Source of the DNA: Streptomyces flavochromogenes
Lineage (GTDB): Bacteria; Actinomycetota; Actinomycetes; Streptomycetales; Streptomycetaceae
Direction: 5' to 3'
DNA length: 64,000 bases
Assembly (NCBI RefSeq): GCF_000717595.1
Contig: NZ_JNZO01000012.1
Span: forward strand, 248,001 to 312,000
Shown here: piece after piece, positions 42,659 through 53,516 of the stretch
How positions within the stretch are numbered: the stretch's first letter is position 1
Layout: every line of letters starts with the position of its first letter
The notes under the pieces: model-generated
Seen by the model: only the letters and a program-made list of their open reading frames with translations
What the model was told of the DNA's origin: nothing
Database searches by the model: none
Translations under genes and position numbers: made by a program

Positions 42659-43295
42659 CGACCGAGAAGTTGAAGTCGCCGGTGCCGAGCATCCCGTAGA
42701 GCCGCAGCCACAGCTGTACGAGCTGCTCGGTGGCGCGGGCGCTCGTCAGGTCGCCGAGGTCGAGGATCCGGTCGGGCGCCCAGCCGAACGAGCCGAGCAG
42801 GCCGGCGACGACGGCCTTGGCGTCCTCGTCGTCGCCGCTGAGGAAGACGTTGTGATGCCCGGGGACGCGGCCGGGCTCGACCATGACCGTGTTGGTCATG
42901 GTGTTGAGCGACTTGACGACCCGGGTCTCCGAGAAGGCGTGCTGGAGCTGCTCGGCGACGCTGGCGCCGTCGGGGGTGACGACCTTGGGCGGGAAGCCCT
43001 CGGAGAAGTCGAGCCCGTTCGACACGTCGAGGAGGACCTTGCCGCGCAGCCTGTCCGCGCCCACGGACCGCAGGACGGCGAGGGAGACGAGCCCGCCGGT
43101 CGCGTTGACGACGAGCTCGGCGGGCCCTGCGACGCCCGCGAAGGTGCCGTGCCCGCCGCCGTACTCGCCGGCCCACTTGACGGCCTCGGCGTTGTCGGCG
43201 GTACGGGAGCCGATGGCGACCTCGTGGCCGAGGGAGGCGAGCTTCGTGGCGAGTCGGCGGCCGACTTCGCCGGTGCCGAGTACGGCGATCTTCAT
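42633..43295 (-). CDS. NADPH-dependent F420 reductase-like NAD(P)-binding protein
   Basis: 220 residues with the F420H2:NADP oxidoreductase-like Rossmann fold: MKIAVLGTGEVGRRLATKLA, IGSRTADNAEAVKW (Ser-Arg for the NADP phosphate), VKSLNTMTNTVMVEP, FLSGDDEDAKAVVAGLL. Streptomyces make F420, but many members of this family are general NADP oxidoreductases, so the acceptor is uncertain. ATG 43295. Overlaps the convergent DUF4291 gene. Confidence 0.83.
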   Translation of the reverse strand: MKIAVLGTGEVGRRLATKLASLGHEVAIGSRTADNAEAVKWAGEYGGGHGTFAGVAGPAELVVNATGGLVSLAVLRSVGADRLRGKVLLDVSNGLDFSEGFPPKVVTPDGASVAEQLQHAFSETRVVKSLNTMTNTVMVEPGRVPGHHNVFLSGDDEDAKAVVAGLLGSFGWAPDRILDLGDLTSARATEQLVQLWLRLYGMLGTGDFNFSVVTAPAPAA

Positions 43296-43385
43296 GGGGT
43301 GCGCTCCCTCGATGGAGACGGCGGCCGGGATGCCGACCCTACGCCGGACCGGACGCGGCCGCCGCTCCGTTCACCCTCGGGGAGG

Positions 43386-44003
43386 TCAGACGCCGGACGG
43401 GTCGCGGGGCGCGCGCCGCATGGCCCAGAGAGCGGGACCGCCGCCGGGCAGGGAGGCCTCGCCGAGGACGACGAAGCCGAAGTGCTCGTAGACGGGGAGG
43501 TTGTCCGGCTTGGAGGACTCCAGGTAGACGGGCATGCCGGCGGCATCGGCCTGCGCGAGACCGGACCGCAGCAGCGCGGAGCCGTGACCCTGACCGCGGG
43601 CGGCCGGGTCGGCGCCGATGACGGCGAGGTACCAGTGGGGCTCGGGAGGCGTGTGCTCGGCGGCCGCCTCGACGGCCTGACGGAAGAGATCGGCGCGGTC
43701 GCCGAGGATCTCCTGGAGCTCCTGGACGGTGGCGGCGTCGGGGACGGCCTTGTCCTGCCCTTCGGGCGCCACCCAGAAGGCGGCGGCCGAGTCGGTGCGC
43801 TCGCAGACGCCGTGCAGCCCGTACTGCCGGGTGAAGAGGGTCGTGAAGTACCGCCCGAGCCCGGCCTCACGCGAGGCGTCGTCGGGGAAGAACCAGCGCA
43901 TCATCGGGTCGTCGCCGAAGGCGCGCGCCAGGACGCCGCCGACCATCGGGGCGTCGTCGATTATTGCCGCTTTCGGTGTGTTCGAGGTAGGCATACGGGT
44001 CAT
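43386..44003 (-). CDS. GNAT-family N-acetyltransferase
   Basis: 205 residues. Acetyl-CoA-binding motif A in LAVIGADPAARGQGHGSALL (RGQGHG), then VYLESSKPDNLPVYEHFGFV. The N-terminal half has DDAPMVGGVLARAFGDDPMMRWFFPD, typical of a subgroup of streptomycete GNAT proteins with unknown substrates. ATG 44003 has GGGA seven bases upstream; ATG 43994 is an alternative. 90 bp separate it from the upstream-strand reductase. Confidence 0.88.
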   Translation of the reverse strand: MTRMPTSNTPKAAIIDDAPMVGGVLARAFGDDPMMRWFFPDDASREAGLGRYFTTLFTRQYGLHGVCERTDSAAAFWVAPEGQDKAVPDAATVQELQEILGDRADLFRQAVEAAAEHTPPEPHWYLAVIGADPAARGQGHGSALLRSGLAQADAAGMPVYLESSKPDNLPVYEHFGFVVLGEASLPGGGPALWAMRRAPRDPSGV

Positions 44004-44147
44004 TCTGCATCCCGGATGATCTTCACGAACGGGTGGGGTCGGTACGGGCGAGGGCACGGCGGTGCGTACGATCTCGGTCATCACGCCCTGCGGACGGTCG
44101 GGTTGAGCGCCGCCCGGGACTTCGGCAGCCTCGGTAGCCTTCCGCAC

Positions 44148-44504
44148 ATGGACCAGGATCCGCCCGACCCCCCGCTCCTCCGTGACGTCCACCCCTCCCT
44201 CGTCCGCGAGCTCGTGCGGCTGCTCGAGAGCGAGGGCGAGCGTGCGCTCGCCCTCGTCGTTCACGACGTGCGGATGTACGGCCCCTGCGGCTGCGACGAC
44301 GACTTCTGCCAGAGCATCCGCACCTCCGACCACCCCCAGGGGCAGCCCTACGGCGAAGGCCACCGCTGTGTCCCGCTCCTCCCCGAGGACGGGATGCTCA
44401 ACCTGGACGTCGTGCACGGCCGGATCGTCTTCATCGAGATCCTCGACCAACCGCCTCTGATCCGTGCCGACTTCACCCCCGAACCCCCCTCACCCTCCCC
44501 GTGA
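44148..44504 (+). CDS. Hypothetical protein with cysteine cluster
   Basis: 118 residues. N-terminal helix VRELVRLLESEGERALALV, then GPCGCDDDFCQSIRTSDH and a HRCVPLL, leaving four cysteines that could bind metal or form disulfides, and a C-terminal beta-rich VVHGRIVFIEILD. No signal peptide. No known family. ATG 44148, weak ribosome site. GTG 44501 of the longer version of the next gene overlaps its stop. Confidence 0.7.
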   Translation: MDQDPPDPPLLRDVHPSLVRELVRLLESEGERALALVVHDVRMYGPCGCDDDFCQSIRTSDHPQGQPYGEGHRCVPLLPEDGMLNLDVVHGRIVFIEILDQPPLIRADFTPEPPSPSP

Positions 44505-44548
44505 AACTCGGTCGAGGACCGCCCCCGGGGTCTCCTACGATCACGCCC

Positions 44549-45334
44549 ATGGCGACCTTCGTCCACCTCACCCCCGCCGCCAACTCCGCCCGCGTCCGTC
44601 GCGCCGGGCTCAAGGCCGCCGGGCACGCCGCGTGGCGCGGCGTGTTCCTCTTCCCCGTGCTCCCCTCGTACACCCTCACCCACCAATGGCTGCGTGAGCT
44701 CGCCCGCCGCCCCGGTCCCCGGGGGCTCGTCGCCGTCCACGTCCGACTGCCCGACGACGAGCTCGTGACCGTCGGGCGGTACAGCGATCACCAGCCCCCG
44801 CAGGTGTCGGCCGCCGAGGCCGTGCGGCGGATCGCCGGCGCCGACGACTGCCGGGGCTGGGAGGTGTTCCTGCCACGCTCCGTCGCCCCCGCCGAGGTGC
44901 GGCACATCCGGCCCGTACGCCAGGTCAACGGGTGGCGCTACCGCCCCGGCGCCCACGGCACACCGCCCTGCCTCTGTTTCGGCTGCCGGGACCGGGGCGG
45001 CTACGGCGCCCGTCGGCTCCGCGAGCGGCGGCCCCATCCGCTCGACGGGCCGCCGCCCGCTCCCCGCGTGCTGCTCGCCCGGGTCGAGGCGGCCGAGGCC
45101 CGCGGCGACACGGCGGCGCTCCGTGAGGCGCTCCGCTGGTACGGGATGCGGCGACGCGCTCCGCTGGCGCGTCTCTCCGGGCTCGCCCGGCATGACGACC
45201 CGGCCGTGCGGATCGCTCTCGTCGAGGCCGCTTCCTCCTGGTCGACTCCCGGAGTCGACCTGCTTCTGCGGGAGTTGGCGCACGACCCGGATCCGGGGGT
45301 GCGAGAGGCCGTCATGGACGTGCTTGTTCGGTGA
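44549..45334 (+). CDS. HEAT-repeat-containing protein
   Basis: 261 residues. N-terminal region MATFVHLTPAANSARVRRAG and a Cys motif CLCFGC (metal or redox). The C-terminal ~90 residues form HEAT-like helical repeats: RLSGLARHDDPAVRIALVEAA and LLLRELAHDPDPGVREAVMDV. ATG 44549 is preferred because homologue-like sequence begins there and a -10-like TACGAT lies 8 bp upstream (possible leaderless transcript); GTG 44501 would overlap the upstream stop. Function unknown; HEAT repeats usually mediate protein binding. Confidence 0.72.
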   Translation: MATFVHLTPAANSARVRRAGLKAAGHAAWRGVFLFPVLPSYTLTHQWLRELARRPGPRGLVAVHVRLPDDELVTVGRYSDHQPPQVSAAEAVRRIAGADDCRGWEVFLPRSVAPAEVRHIRPVRQVNGWRYRPGAHGTPPCLCFGCRDRGGYGARRLRERRPHPLDGPPPAPRVLLARVEAAEARGDTAALREALRWYGMRRRAPLARLSGLARHDDPAVRIALVEAASSWSTPGVDLLLRELAHDPDPGVREAVMDVLVR

Positions 45335-45362
45335 GCGAACGCACCTGACCGGTTTCCGCTCT

Positions 45363-47932
<2,570 letters not shown>

Positions 47933-48151
47933 GGTCTCCCCTACCTCCGTGCCCTTCACGGGCCCTCGTGGTCGATGTCTCCATCTCACCAAAGGGGAGG
48001 TGCGGAAGCGTCAGCCCCGGGGATCAACCTCACGTACTGCTTCGGGATGACCCGACCCTGAGAGAGGCCGCCGTGCGGCGGACCGCGTCGGGCCCGCCCG
48101 GACGCCGCTGACGGACCGCGCCGGCCCGCTCGTACGCCGCTCCCGGGGGCC

Positions 48152-49162
48152 TCAGCCCGCCCGGTGCACCACCGCGTCGCACATCTCCGCGAGGGCGGCC
48201 TTCGCGTACCCGTCCGGCAGCGGCGCGAGCATCGCGCGCGCCTCCTCCGCGTACCGCACGGTGTCCCGGCGGGCCTGCTCCAGGGCCGGGTGGGCGCGCA
48301 GTCGGCGCAGGACCTCGGCGTGCCGGGTGTCGTCGGTCAGGTCGCCGTCGACGAGCTCGACGAGCTCCTGGTCCTCGGGCCGCCCGTGGGCGGCGGCCGC
48401 GGCCCGCAGGCGCAGAACGGGCAGGGTCGGGATGCCCTCACGGAGGTCGGTGCCGGGGGTCTTGCCGGACTCGTGGGAGTCGGAGGCGATGTCGAGGACG
48501 TCGTCGGCGAGCTGGAAGGCGACGCCGAGCCGTTCGCCGTACTGGGTGAGGATGTCGACGACGCTCTCGTCGGCGCCGGACATCATGGCGCCGAAGCGGC
48601 AGGAGACGGCCACGAGGGAGCCGGTCTTGCCGCCGAGGACGTCGAGGTAGTGGTCGACCGGGTCGCGGCCCTCCTGCGGGCCCGCGGTCTCCAGGATCTG
48701 ACCGGTGACGAGCCGTTCGAACGCCTCGGACTGGATGCGCACGGCCTCGGGACCGAGGTCCGCGAGCGTGTGCGAGGCGCGGGCGAAGAGGAAGTCACCC
48801 GTGAGGACGGCGATCGAGTTGCCCCAGCGGGTGTTGGCGCTGTCGACACCGCGCCGGACGTCGGCCTCGTCCATGACGTCGTCGTGGTACAGCGTGGCCA
48901 GGTGGGTGAGTTCGACGACGACGGCGGAGGGCACGACGCCGGGCGCGTAGGGGTCGCCGAACTGGGCGGCGAGCATCACGAGCAGGGGGCGGAACCGCTT
49001 GCCACCGGCCAGGACGAGGTGCTGCGCGGCCTCCGTGATGAAGGGGACATCGCTCTTGGTGGCGTCGAGGAGGCCCGCCTCCACTGCCGCCAACCCGGCT
49101 TGGACATCGGCCTCAAGAGCCTGGTCCCGCACGCTAAGACCGAACGGCCCGACGACGGTCAC
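48152..49162 (-). CDS. Long-chain all-trans polyprenyl diphosphate synthase
   Basis: 336 residues. First Asp-rich motif DDVMD (94-98), GGKRFRPLL, second Asp motif in FQLADDVLDI, and GKTPGTDLREG. Small residues (Ala-Thr) occupy the positions 4-5 before the first motif, which favours long chains. In streptomycetes a gene at this place is thought to make the menaquinone side chain; this fits the neighbouring nuo genes but is inferred. GTG 49162. Other products (carotenoid or hopanoid precursors) are less likely. Confidence 0.9.
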   Translation of the reverse strand: MTVVGPFGLSVRDQALEADVQAGLAAVEAGLLDATKSDVPFITEAAQHLVLAGGKRFRPLLVMLAAQFGDPYAPGVVPSAVVVELTHLATLYHDDVMDEADVRRGVDSANTRWGNSIAVLTGDFLFARASHTLADLGPEAVRIQSEAFERLVTGQILETAGPQEGRDPVDHYLDVLGGKTGSLVAVSCRFGAMMSGADESVVDILTQYGERLGVAFQLADDVLDIASDSHESGKTPGTDLREGIPTLPVLRLRAAAAAHGRPEDQELVELVDGDLTDDTRHAEVLRRLRAHPALEQARRDTVRYAEEARAMLAPLPDGYAKAALAEMCDAVVHRAG

Positions 49163-49372
49163 GAGGGGGTCTCCTGTCTGCTGACGCCTGCTGATGTTCC
49201 CACGAATCGTTCACACGGATTGCCGGCGATCACGCTGACGATCACATGGATTGTCGATGTGTCGCTCGATTCACTCAAGCCAGCGTATCCGGTCACCTTT
49301 CGATCACCGTGGGCGCCTTCCCGTCACCCCCGGTATGTTCGGGATCAGCTCATACGACCAGGAGTATGCCTT

Positions 49373-50878
49373 TTGTCCCGAACAACGATCGACACCGATA
49401 CGAACGGCGAGCAGCCTCCCCCCGAGGACGACCGCGCCTTCTTCGGGCAGCCCCGGGGTCTGCTGACCCTCTCCGGCCTGGAGGTCTGGGAGCGGTTCTC
49501 CTTCCTCGGCATGCAGGCGATCCTCGTCCTCTACTTCGCCGCCGCCGTCTCCGACGGCGGTCTCGGCATGGCGCCGGGCACCGCGGCCTCGGTCTCCGCG
49601 GCGTACGGCACGCTCGTCTACCTGGTCTCGGTGGCCGGCGGCTGGCTCGCGGACCGCATCCTCGGCTCGTACCGCGCGGTCCTCTGGGGCGGCATCCTGA
49701 TCGCCTGCGGCCACTACGCGATGGCCGTGCCGACGGCCGCCATGACCTGGGTGGGCCTCGGCCTGATCAGCGCGGGCACGGGACTGCTCAAGCCGAACGT
49801 GGCGACCATGGTCGGCAAGCTGTACCGGACGGACGACGACCGCCGGGACGCCGGCTTCGCGCTCTACTACATGGCGATCAACATCGGCGCGTTCGCCGGC
49901 CCGCTGATCACCGGCTGGCTCGCCGACCACAAGGGCTACCACTGGGGCTTCTCCGCCGCCGCGCTCGGCATGACGCTCGGCCTCGTCCAGTACGTGGCGG
50001 GCCGCCGTCACCTGGCCGGACGCAAGCACTCCGCCGAGTTCGCGCTGGCCCCCGAGGCCATGCGGCGGGCGGTCCGGCTGATGATCGGCGGCGCGGTCGT
50101 GGTGGCCCTCGTCGCCACCGCCCTCGCGCTCGCGGGCTGGCTGACCATGGACCGCTTCGTGGACGTGCTGACCGTGATCTCGGTGATCGCGCCGGTCGTC
50201 TACTTCTGGGTGATGTTCACGAGCCCCCGGGTCACCGCGGAGGAGCGCGGCCGCCTCAAGCCGTACGTCGTGCTGTTCCTGGCCTCGGTCGTCTTCAACT
50301 TCATCCTCTTCCAGGCGTACTCGACGATGATCCTGCTGGCGTCCACCAACGCCCGTACGACCATCCTCGGCTTCGACTTCCCGGCGAGCTGGTACGCCTC
50401 CGCCCTCGGCGCCTTCGAGGTGGCCCTGGCGCCCGTCGTGGCCGCCGTATGGGCCCGGATGGGGCACAGGCAGCCGCACGCCTCCAACAAGATCGCCTTC
50501 GGTGTGATCCTCGGCGGTCTGTCGTTCCTCCTGATGGTCCTGCCGACGTCCGGGCACGCCGACGACACGTACCGGATGGCCGCCTGGTGGATCGTCGGCT
50601 CGTACCTGCTCCTCGGCCTCGGAGACGTGCTCCTGGAGACCTCCGGGATGTCGGCCACCAGCAAGCTCGCCCCGAAAGCCTTCTCCAGCCAGACCATGTC
50701 GCTCTGGTTCCTCTCGCTCGCACTCGCCAACGGCATCCAGGCACAGACCGTGAAGCTCTACGACGACGTCTCCAAGCCCGTCTACTTCGGGGTGAACGGC
50801 GCCGTGGCCGTGGTCGTCGGCCTCGTCGTGATCGCCCTGGCGCCCTGGCTGCGCCGCACCATGCACCCCGTCCGCTGA
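49373..50878 (+). CDS. POT/PTR-family proton-dependent oligopeptide transporter
   Basis: 501 residues, about 14 helices. POT signatures: GLEVWERFSFLGMQAILVLYF at the first helix (ExxERF-like), GGWLADRILGSYRAVLWGG, and FALYYMAINIGAFAGPLITGWLA. The family imports di- and tripeptides with protons. Start TTG 49373 is chosen because AGGAG lies 8 bp upstream and no ATG or GTG fits. A CocE-type peptidase follows 31 bp downstream, so imported peptides could be hydrolysed by the next gene product. Confidence 0.9.
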   Translation: MSRTTIDTDTNGEQPPPEDDRAFFGQPRGLLTLSGLEVWERFSFLGMQAILVLYFAAAVSDGGLGMAPGTAASVSAAYGTLVYLVSVAGGWLADRILGSYRAVLWGGILIACGHYAMAVPTAAMTWVGLGLISAGTGLLKPNVATMVGKLYRTDDDRRDAGFALYYMAINIGAFAGPLITGWLADHKGYHWGFSAAALGMTLGLVQYVAGRRHLAGRKHSAEFALAPEAMRRAVRLMIGGAVVVALVATALALAGWLTMDRFVDVLTVISVIAPVVYFWVMFTSPRVTAEERGRLKPYVVLFLASVVFNFILFQAYSTMILLASTNARTTILGFDFPASWYASALGAFEVALAPVVAAVWARMGHRQPHASNKIAFGVILGGLSFLLMVLPTSGHADDTYRMAAWWIVGSYLLLGLGDVLLETSGMSATSKLAPKAFSSQTMSLWFLSLALANGIQAQTVKLYDDVSKPVYFGVNGAVAVVVGLVVIALAPWLRRTMHPVR

Positions 50879-50909
50879 GCACCGCCCACCCGTCCCTTGA
50901 GGTGACCTG

Positions 50910-52910
50910 ATGACGAAGATCCGTACCGACTTCCCGTACGAGACCCGCCACGAGGACCTCCGCATCCCGCTCCCGGACGGAACCCGGCTGTACGCGCGCG
51001 TGTGGCGGCCGCTCACCGACGAGCCCGTGCCGGCGCTCCTGGAGTACCTGCCGTACCGGCTCACCGACTGGACGGCGCCCCGGGACTGGCAGCGCCACCC
51101 TTGGTACGCGGGCCACGGCTACGCCTCCGTACGGGTCGACGTCCGCGGCCACGGCAACAGCGAGGGCCTGCCCGGCGACGAGTACGACCCGGTCGAGCTC
51201 GCCGACGGCGTGGCCGTCGTGAACTGGCTCGCCGAGCAGCCGTGGTGCACCGGCAAGGTCGGCATGTTCGGCATCTCGTGGGGCGGCTTCAACTCGCTCC
51301 AGATCGCCGCGCTCGCCCCCGAGCCCCTCAAGGCGATCGTCACCGTCTGCTCCACCGACGACCGCTACGACAACGACGTCCACTACATGGGCGGCTCGGT
51401 CCTCGCCGTCGACATGCACGCCTGGGCCGCCACCATGCTCGCCTTCGTCTGCCGCCCGCCCGACCCGCAGTACGTGGGCGAGGAGTGGCGCGCGATGTGG
51501 CTGAAGCGCCTGGAGGCCGTGGAACCGTTCCTGCACACCTGGCTCTCCCACCAGACCCGCGACGCGTACTGGCGGCACGGCAGCGTCTGCGAGGACTACG
51601 GCGCGATCCGGGCCGCCGTCCTCGCCGTCGGCGGCTGGCACGACCCGTACCGCGACACCGTCCTGCGGCTCGCCGAGCACCTCCCCCAGGACCGGGTGCG
51701 CGGCATCATCGGCCCCTGGTCGCACCAGTACCCGGACCGCGGCCTGCCGCCCGGCCCGGCCATCGGCTTCCTCCAGGAGACCCTCCGCTGGTGGGACCAC
51801 CACCTCAAGGACGTTGACAACGACGTGATGGCCGAGCCGCTGCTCCGCTCCTGGATCAGCGACTCGCACCTGCCGGCGACGGTGTACGACGAGCTGCCGG
51901 GACGCTGGGTCACCGACCCCGCCTGGCCCTCCCCGAACGTCACCCCCGTGACGTACGCCTTCCAGGGCGTGCCGGTCGTGGTCGACTCGCCGCAGCAGAC
52001 CGGGCTCGACGCGGGCCGCTTCTTCCCCTTCGGCAACGACGCCGACCTGCCGCCCGACCAGCGCGACGAGGACGCCCACTCGGCCTGCTTCGACTTTCCC
52101 GTCCCGGAGGACGGCGGCCCCGTCGAGATCCTCGGCAGACCGTCGGTGAGCCTCGCCCTGCGCACGGCCGCCCCGACGGGGCAGGTCGTCGCCCGGCTCT
52201 GCGACATCGCCCCCGACGGCTCCTCCACCCTGGTCACCCGGGGCGTGCTGAACTTCTCCGCCCGCTACGGCCGCGACCGTGCCGTCGAGGCGCAGATCGG
52301 CGAGACGGAGAGCTTCGTCTTCGAGCTGAACGGCATCGGCCACGCCTTCGCGCCGGGCCACCGGGTGCGCCTCGCGGTCTCGTCCACGTACTGGCCGTGG
52401 ATCTGGCCGCAGCCGGACGCGGCGGGCTTCACCCTCGACCCGGCGGGCTCCGCCCTCACCCTGCCGGTCCGCCGCCCCACCGAGGACGCCGTCGACTGGG
52501 AGGAGCCGGAGCAGTCGGAACCGCTCGGCGTGGTCTTCCCGCGCACCCTGGAGGAACCGCGCCCGGAGCGGGTGGTGGTCAGGGACGTGGCGAAGGGCGA
52601 ATGGACCCTGGAGGTCGACCCGAGGTACGGCGGCACCCGCGTGTACCCGGACGGACTGGAGTTCACTGAGGACGCGGTGGAGACGTACACGATCGACGAG
52701 AGCGGCCCGCTGTCCGCCCGTACGAACTCGGAGTGGACGATCCGGCTGCACCGCCCGGAGCTGGCCTGGGACGTCACGGTCGACACCCGCTCGGAGATCA
52801 CCTGCGACGCGGACGCGTTCTTCGCGGTGAACGAGGTGGTGTGCAAGGAGGGCGGGGAGGTCGTCTTCCACCGGACGTGGGAGAAGACAATTCCCAGAAC
52901 GGCGGGGTGA
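50910..52910 (+). CDS. CocE/NonD-family alpha/beta hydrolase (X-Pro dipeptidyl-peptidase type)
   Basis: 666 residues without signal peptide. N-terminal alpha/beta domain with nucleophile elbow GISWGG (Ser123), oxyanion/DVRGHGNSEG, and probable His in GPWSHQYPDRG; C-terminal jelly-roll lectin-like domain (about 350-560). The family includes X-prolyl dipeptidyl peptidases and esterases. Next to a POT transporter, a role in intracellular peptide breakdown is inferred. ATG 50910 with GAGGTGA upstream. Confidence 0.87.
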   Translation: MTKIRTDFPYETRHEDLRIPLPDGTRLYARVWRPLTDEPVPALLEYLPYRLTDWTAPRDWQRHPWYAGHGYASVRVDVRGHGNSEGLPGDEYDPVELADGVAVVNWLAEQPWCTGKVGMFGISWGGFNSLQIAALAPEPLKAIVTVCSTDDRYDNDVHYMGGSVLAVDMHAWAATMLAFVCRPPDPQYVGEEWRAMWLKRLEAVEPFLHTWLSHQTRDAYWRHGSVCEDYGAIRAAVLAVGGWHDPYRDTVLRLAEHLPQDRVRGIIGPWSHQYPDRGLPPGPAIGFLQETLRWWDHHLKDVDNDVMAEPLLRSWISDSHLPATVYDELPGRWVTDPAWPSPNVTPVTYAFQGVPVVVDSPQQTGLDAGRFFPFGNDADLPPDQRDEDAHSACFDFPVPEDGGPVEILGRPSVSLALRTAAPTGQVVARLCDIAPDGSSTLVTRGVLNFSARYGRDRAVEAQIGETESFVFELNGIGHAFAPGHRVRLAVSSTYWPWIWPQPDAAGFTLDPAGSALTLPVRRPTEDAVDWEEPEQSEPLGVVFPRTLEEPRPERVVVRDVAKGEWTLEVDPRYGGTRVYPDGLEFTEDAVETYTIDESGPLSARTNSEWTIRLHRPELAWDVTVDTRSEITCDADAFFAVNEVVCKEGGEVVFHRTWEKTIPRTAG

Positions 52911-52969
52911 ACCCCGGGCGCGAACCGCCGGCGCGTTCCCTGACGCCCGGGCGACGAGAGGTCGGAACC

Positions 52970-53467
52970 GTGCATCACCTGGGAGCCGTGTTCGCCCTGC
53001 TGGGCGAACCGCGCGCCGCCGGCGCGGACCGCGCGGCGTGGGAACGCCTGGAGGAGACCCTGGGAGTCACGCTCCCGGAGGACTACCGGGCCGTCGTGGA
53101 CGCGTACGCCCCGGCGCAGCTGAACCGGCAGCTGTACCTGCTTCATCCGGCGGACGACCTGGCCCTGTGGATGGAGCAGACCCTCCGGGCCTTCCGGAAC
53201 ACCTCCTGGGACGACGGCGTGGTGTGTCCCGGGTTCGAGGAGACGGGCCCCCGGTTCGGCGGCAGGACCGGACTGGTGCCCCTCGCCACCAGCGACCGGG
53301 GCGACCACGTGTTCGCCGTGCGGGACGACGTGCCGGACGGCTGGCGGATCCTCACCTGCGACGGCGACGAGCAGGACTTCTACGAGTACCGGATGGGGTT
53401 CGCCGAGTGGCTGCACGGCTATCTCACCGGCGGCGACATGGTCGGGCCTGACAGCGCCGCGACATGA
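52970..53467 (+). CDS. SMI1/KNR4 (SUKH) domain protein
   Basis: 165 residues: AAWERLEETLGVTLPEDYRAVVDAY is the SUKH opening and YEYRMGFAEWLHGYL its end. SUKH proteins are often immunity proteins to polymorphic toxins, but standalone genes are common and no toxin gene is adjacent. GTG 52970 has GAGAGGTC 8 bp upstream. Likely cotranscribed with the CocE gene (59-bp gap). A terminator follows at the stop. Confidence 0.85.
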   Translation: MHHLGAVFALLGEPRAAGADRAAWERLEETLGVTLPEDYRAVVDAYAPAQLNRQLYLLHPADDLALWMEQTLRAFRNTSWDDGVVCPGFEETGPRFGGRTGLVPLATSDRGDHVFAVRDDVPDGWRILTCDGDEQDFYEYRMGFAEWLHGYLTGGDMVGPDSAAT

Positions 53468-53509
53468 GTACGGGCCCGCACCCCGTGATGCCGGAGTGCG
53501 GGCCCGTAC
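53468..53509. terminator. Bidirectional terminator between convergent genes
   Basis: 14-bp perfect arms GTACGGGCCCGCAC (53468-53481) and GTGCGGGCCCGTAC (53496-53509) with a 14-nt loop, starting directly at the SUKH stop and ending 7 bp before the convergent stop. Confidence 0.88.
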
Positions 53510-53516
53510 GCGTGGC

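Noticed and set aside
42534..44504. 656-residue plus-strand frame spanning the reductase and GNAT genes
   Set aside because: Only its last ~118 residues look like protein; the remainder is antisense to two recognisable genes.
52970..53467. SUKH protein as part of a toxin-immunity locus
   Set aside because: No Rhs, WXG100 or nuclease toxin gene is adjacent; the neighbour is a peptidase.
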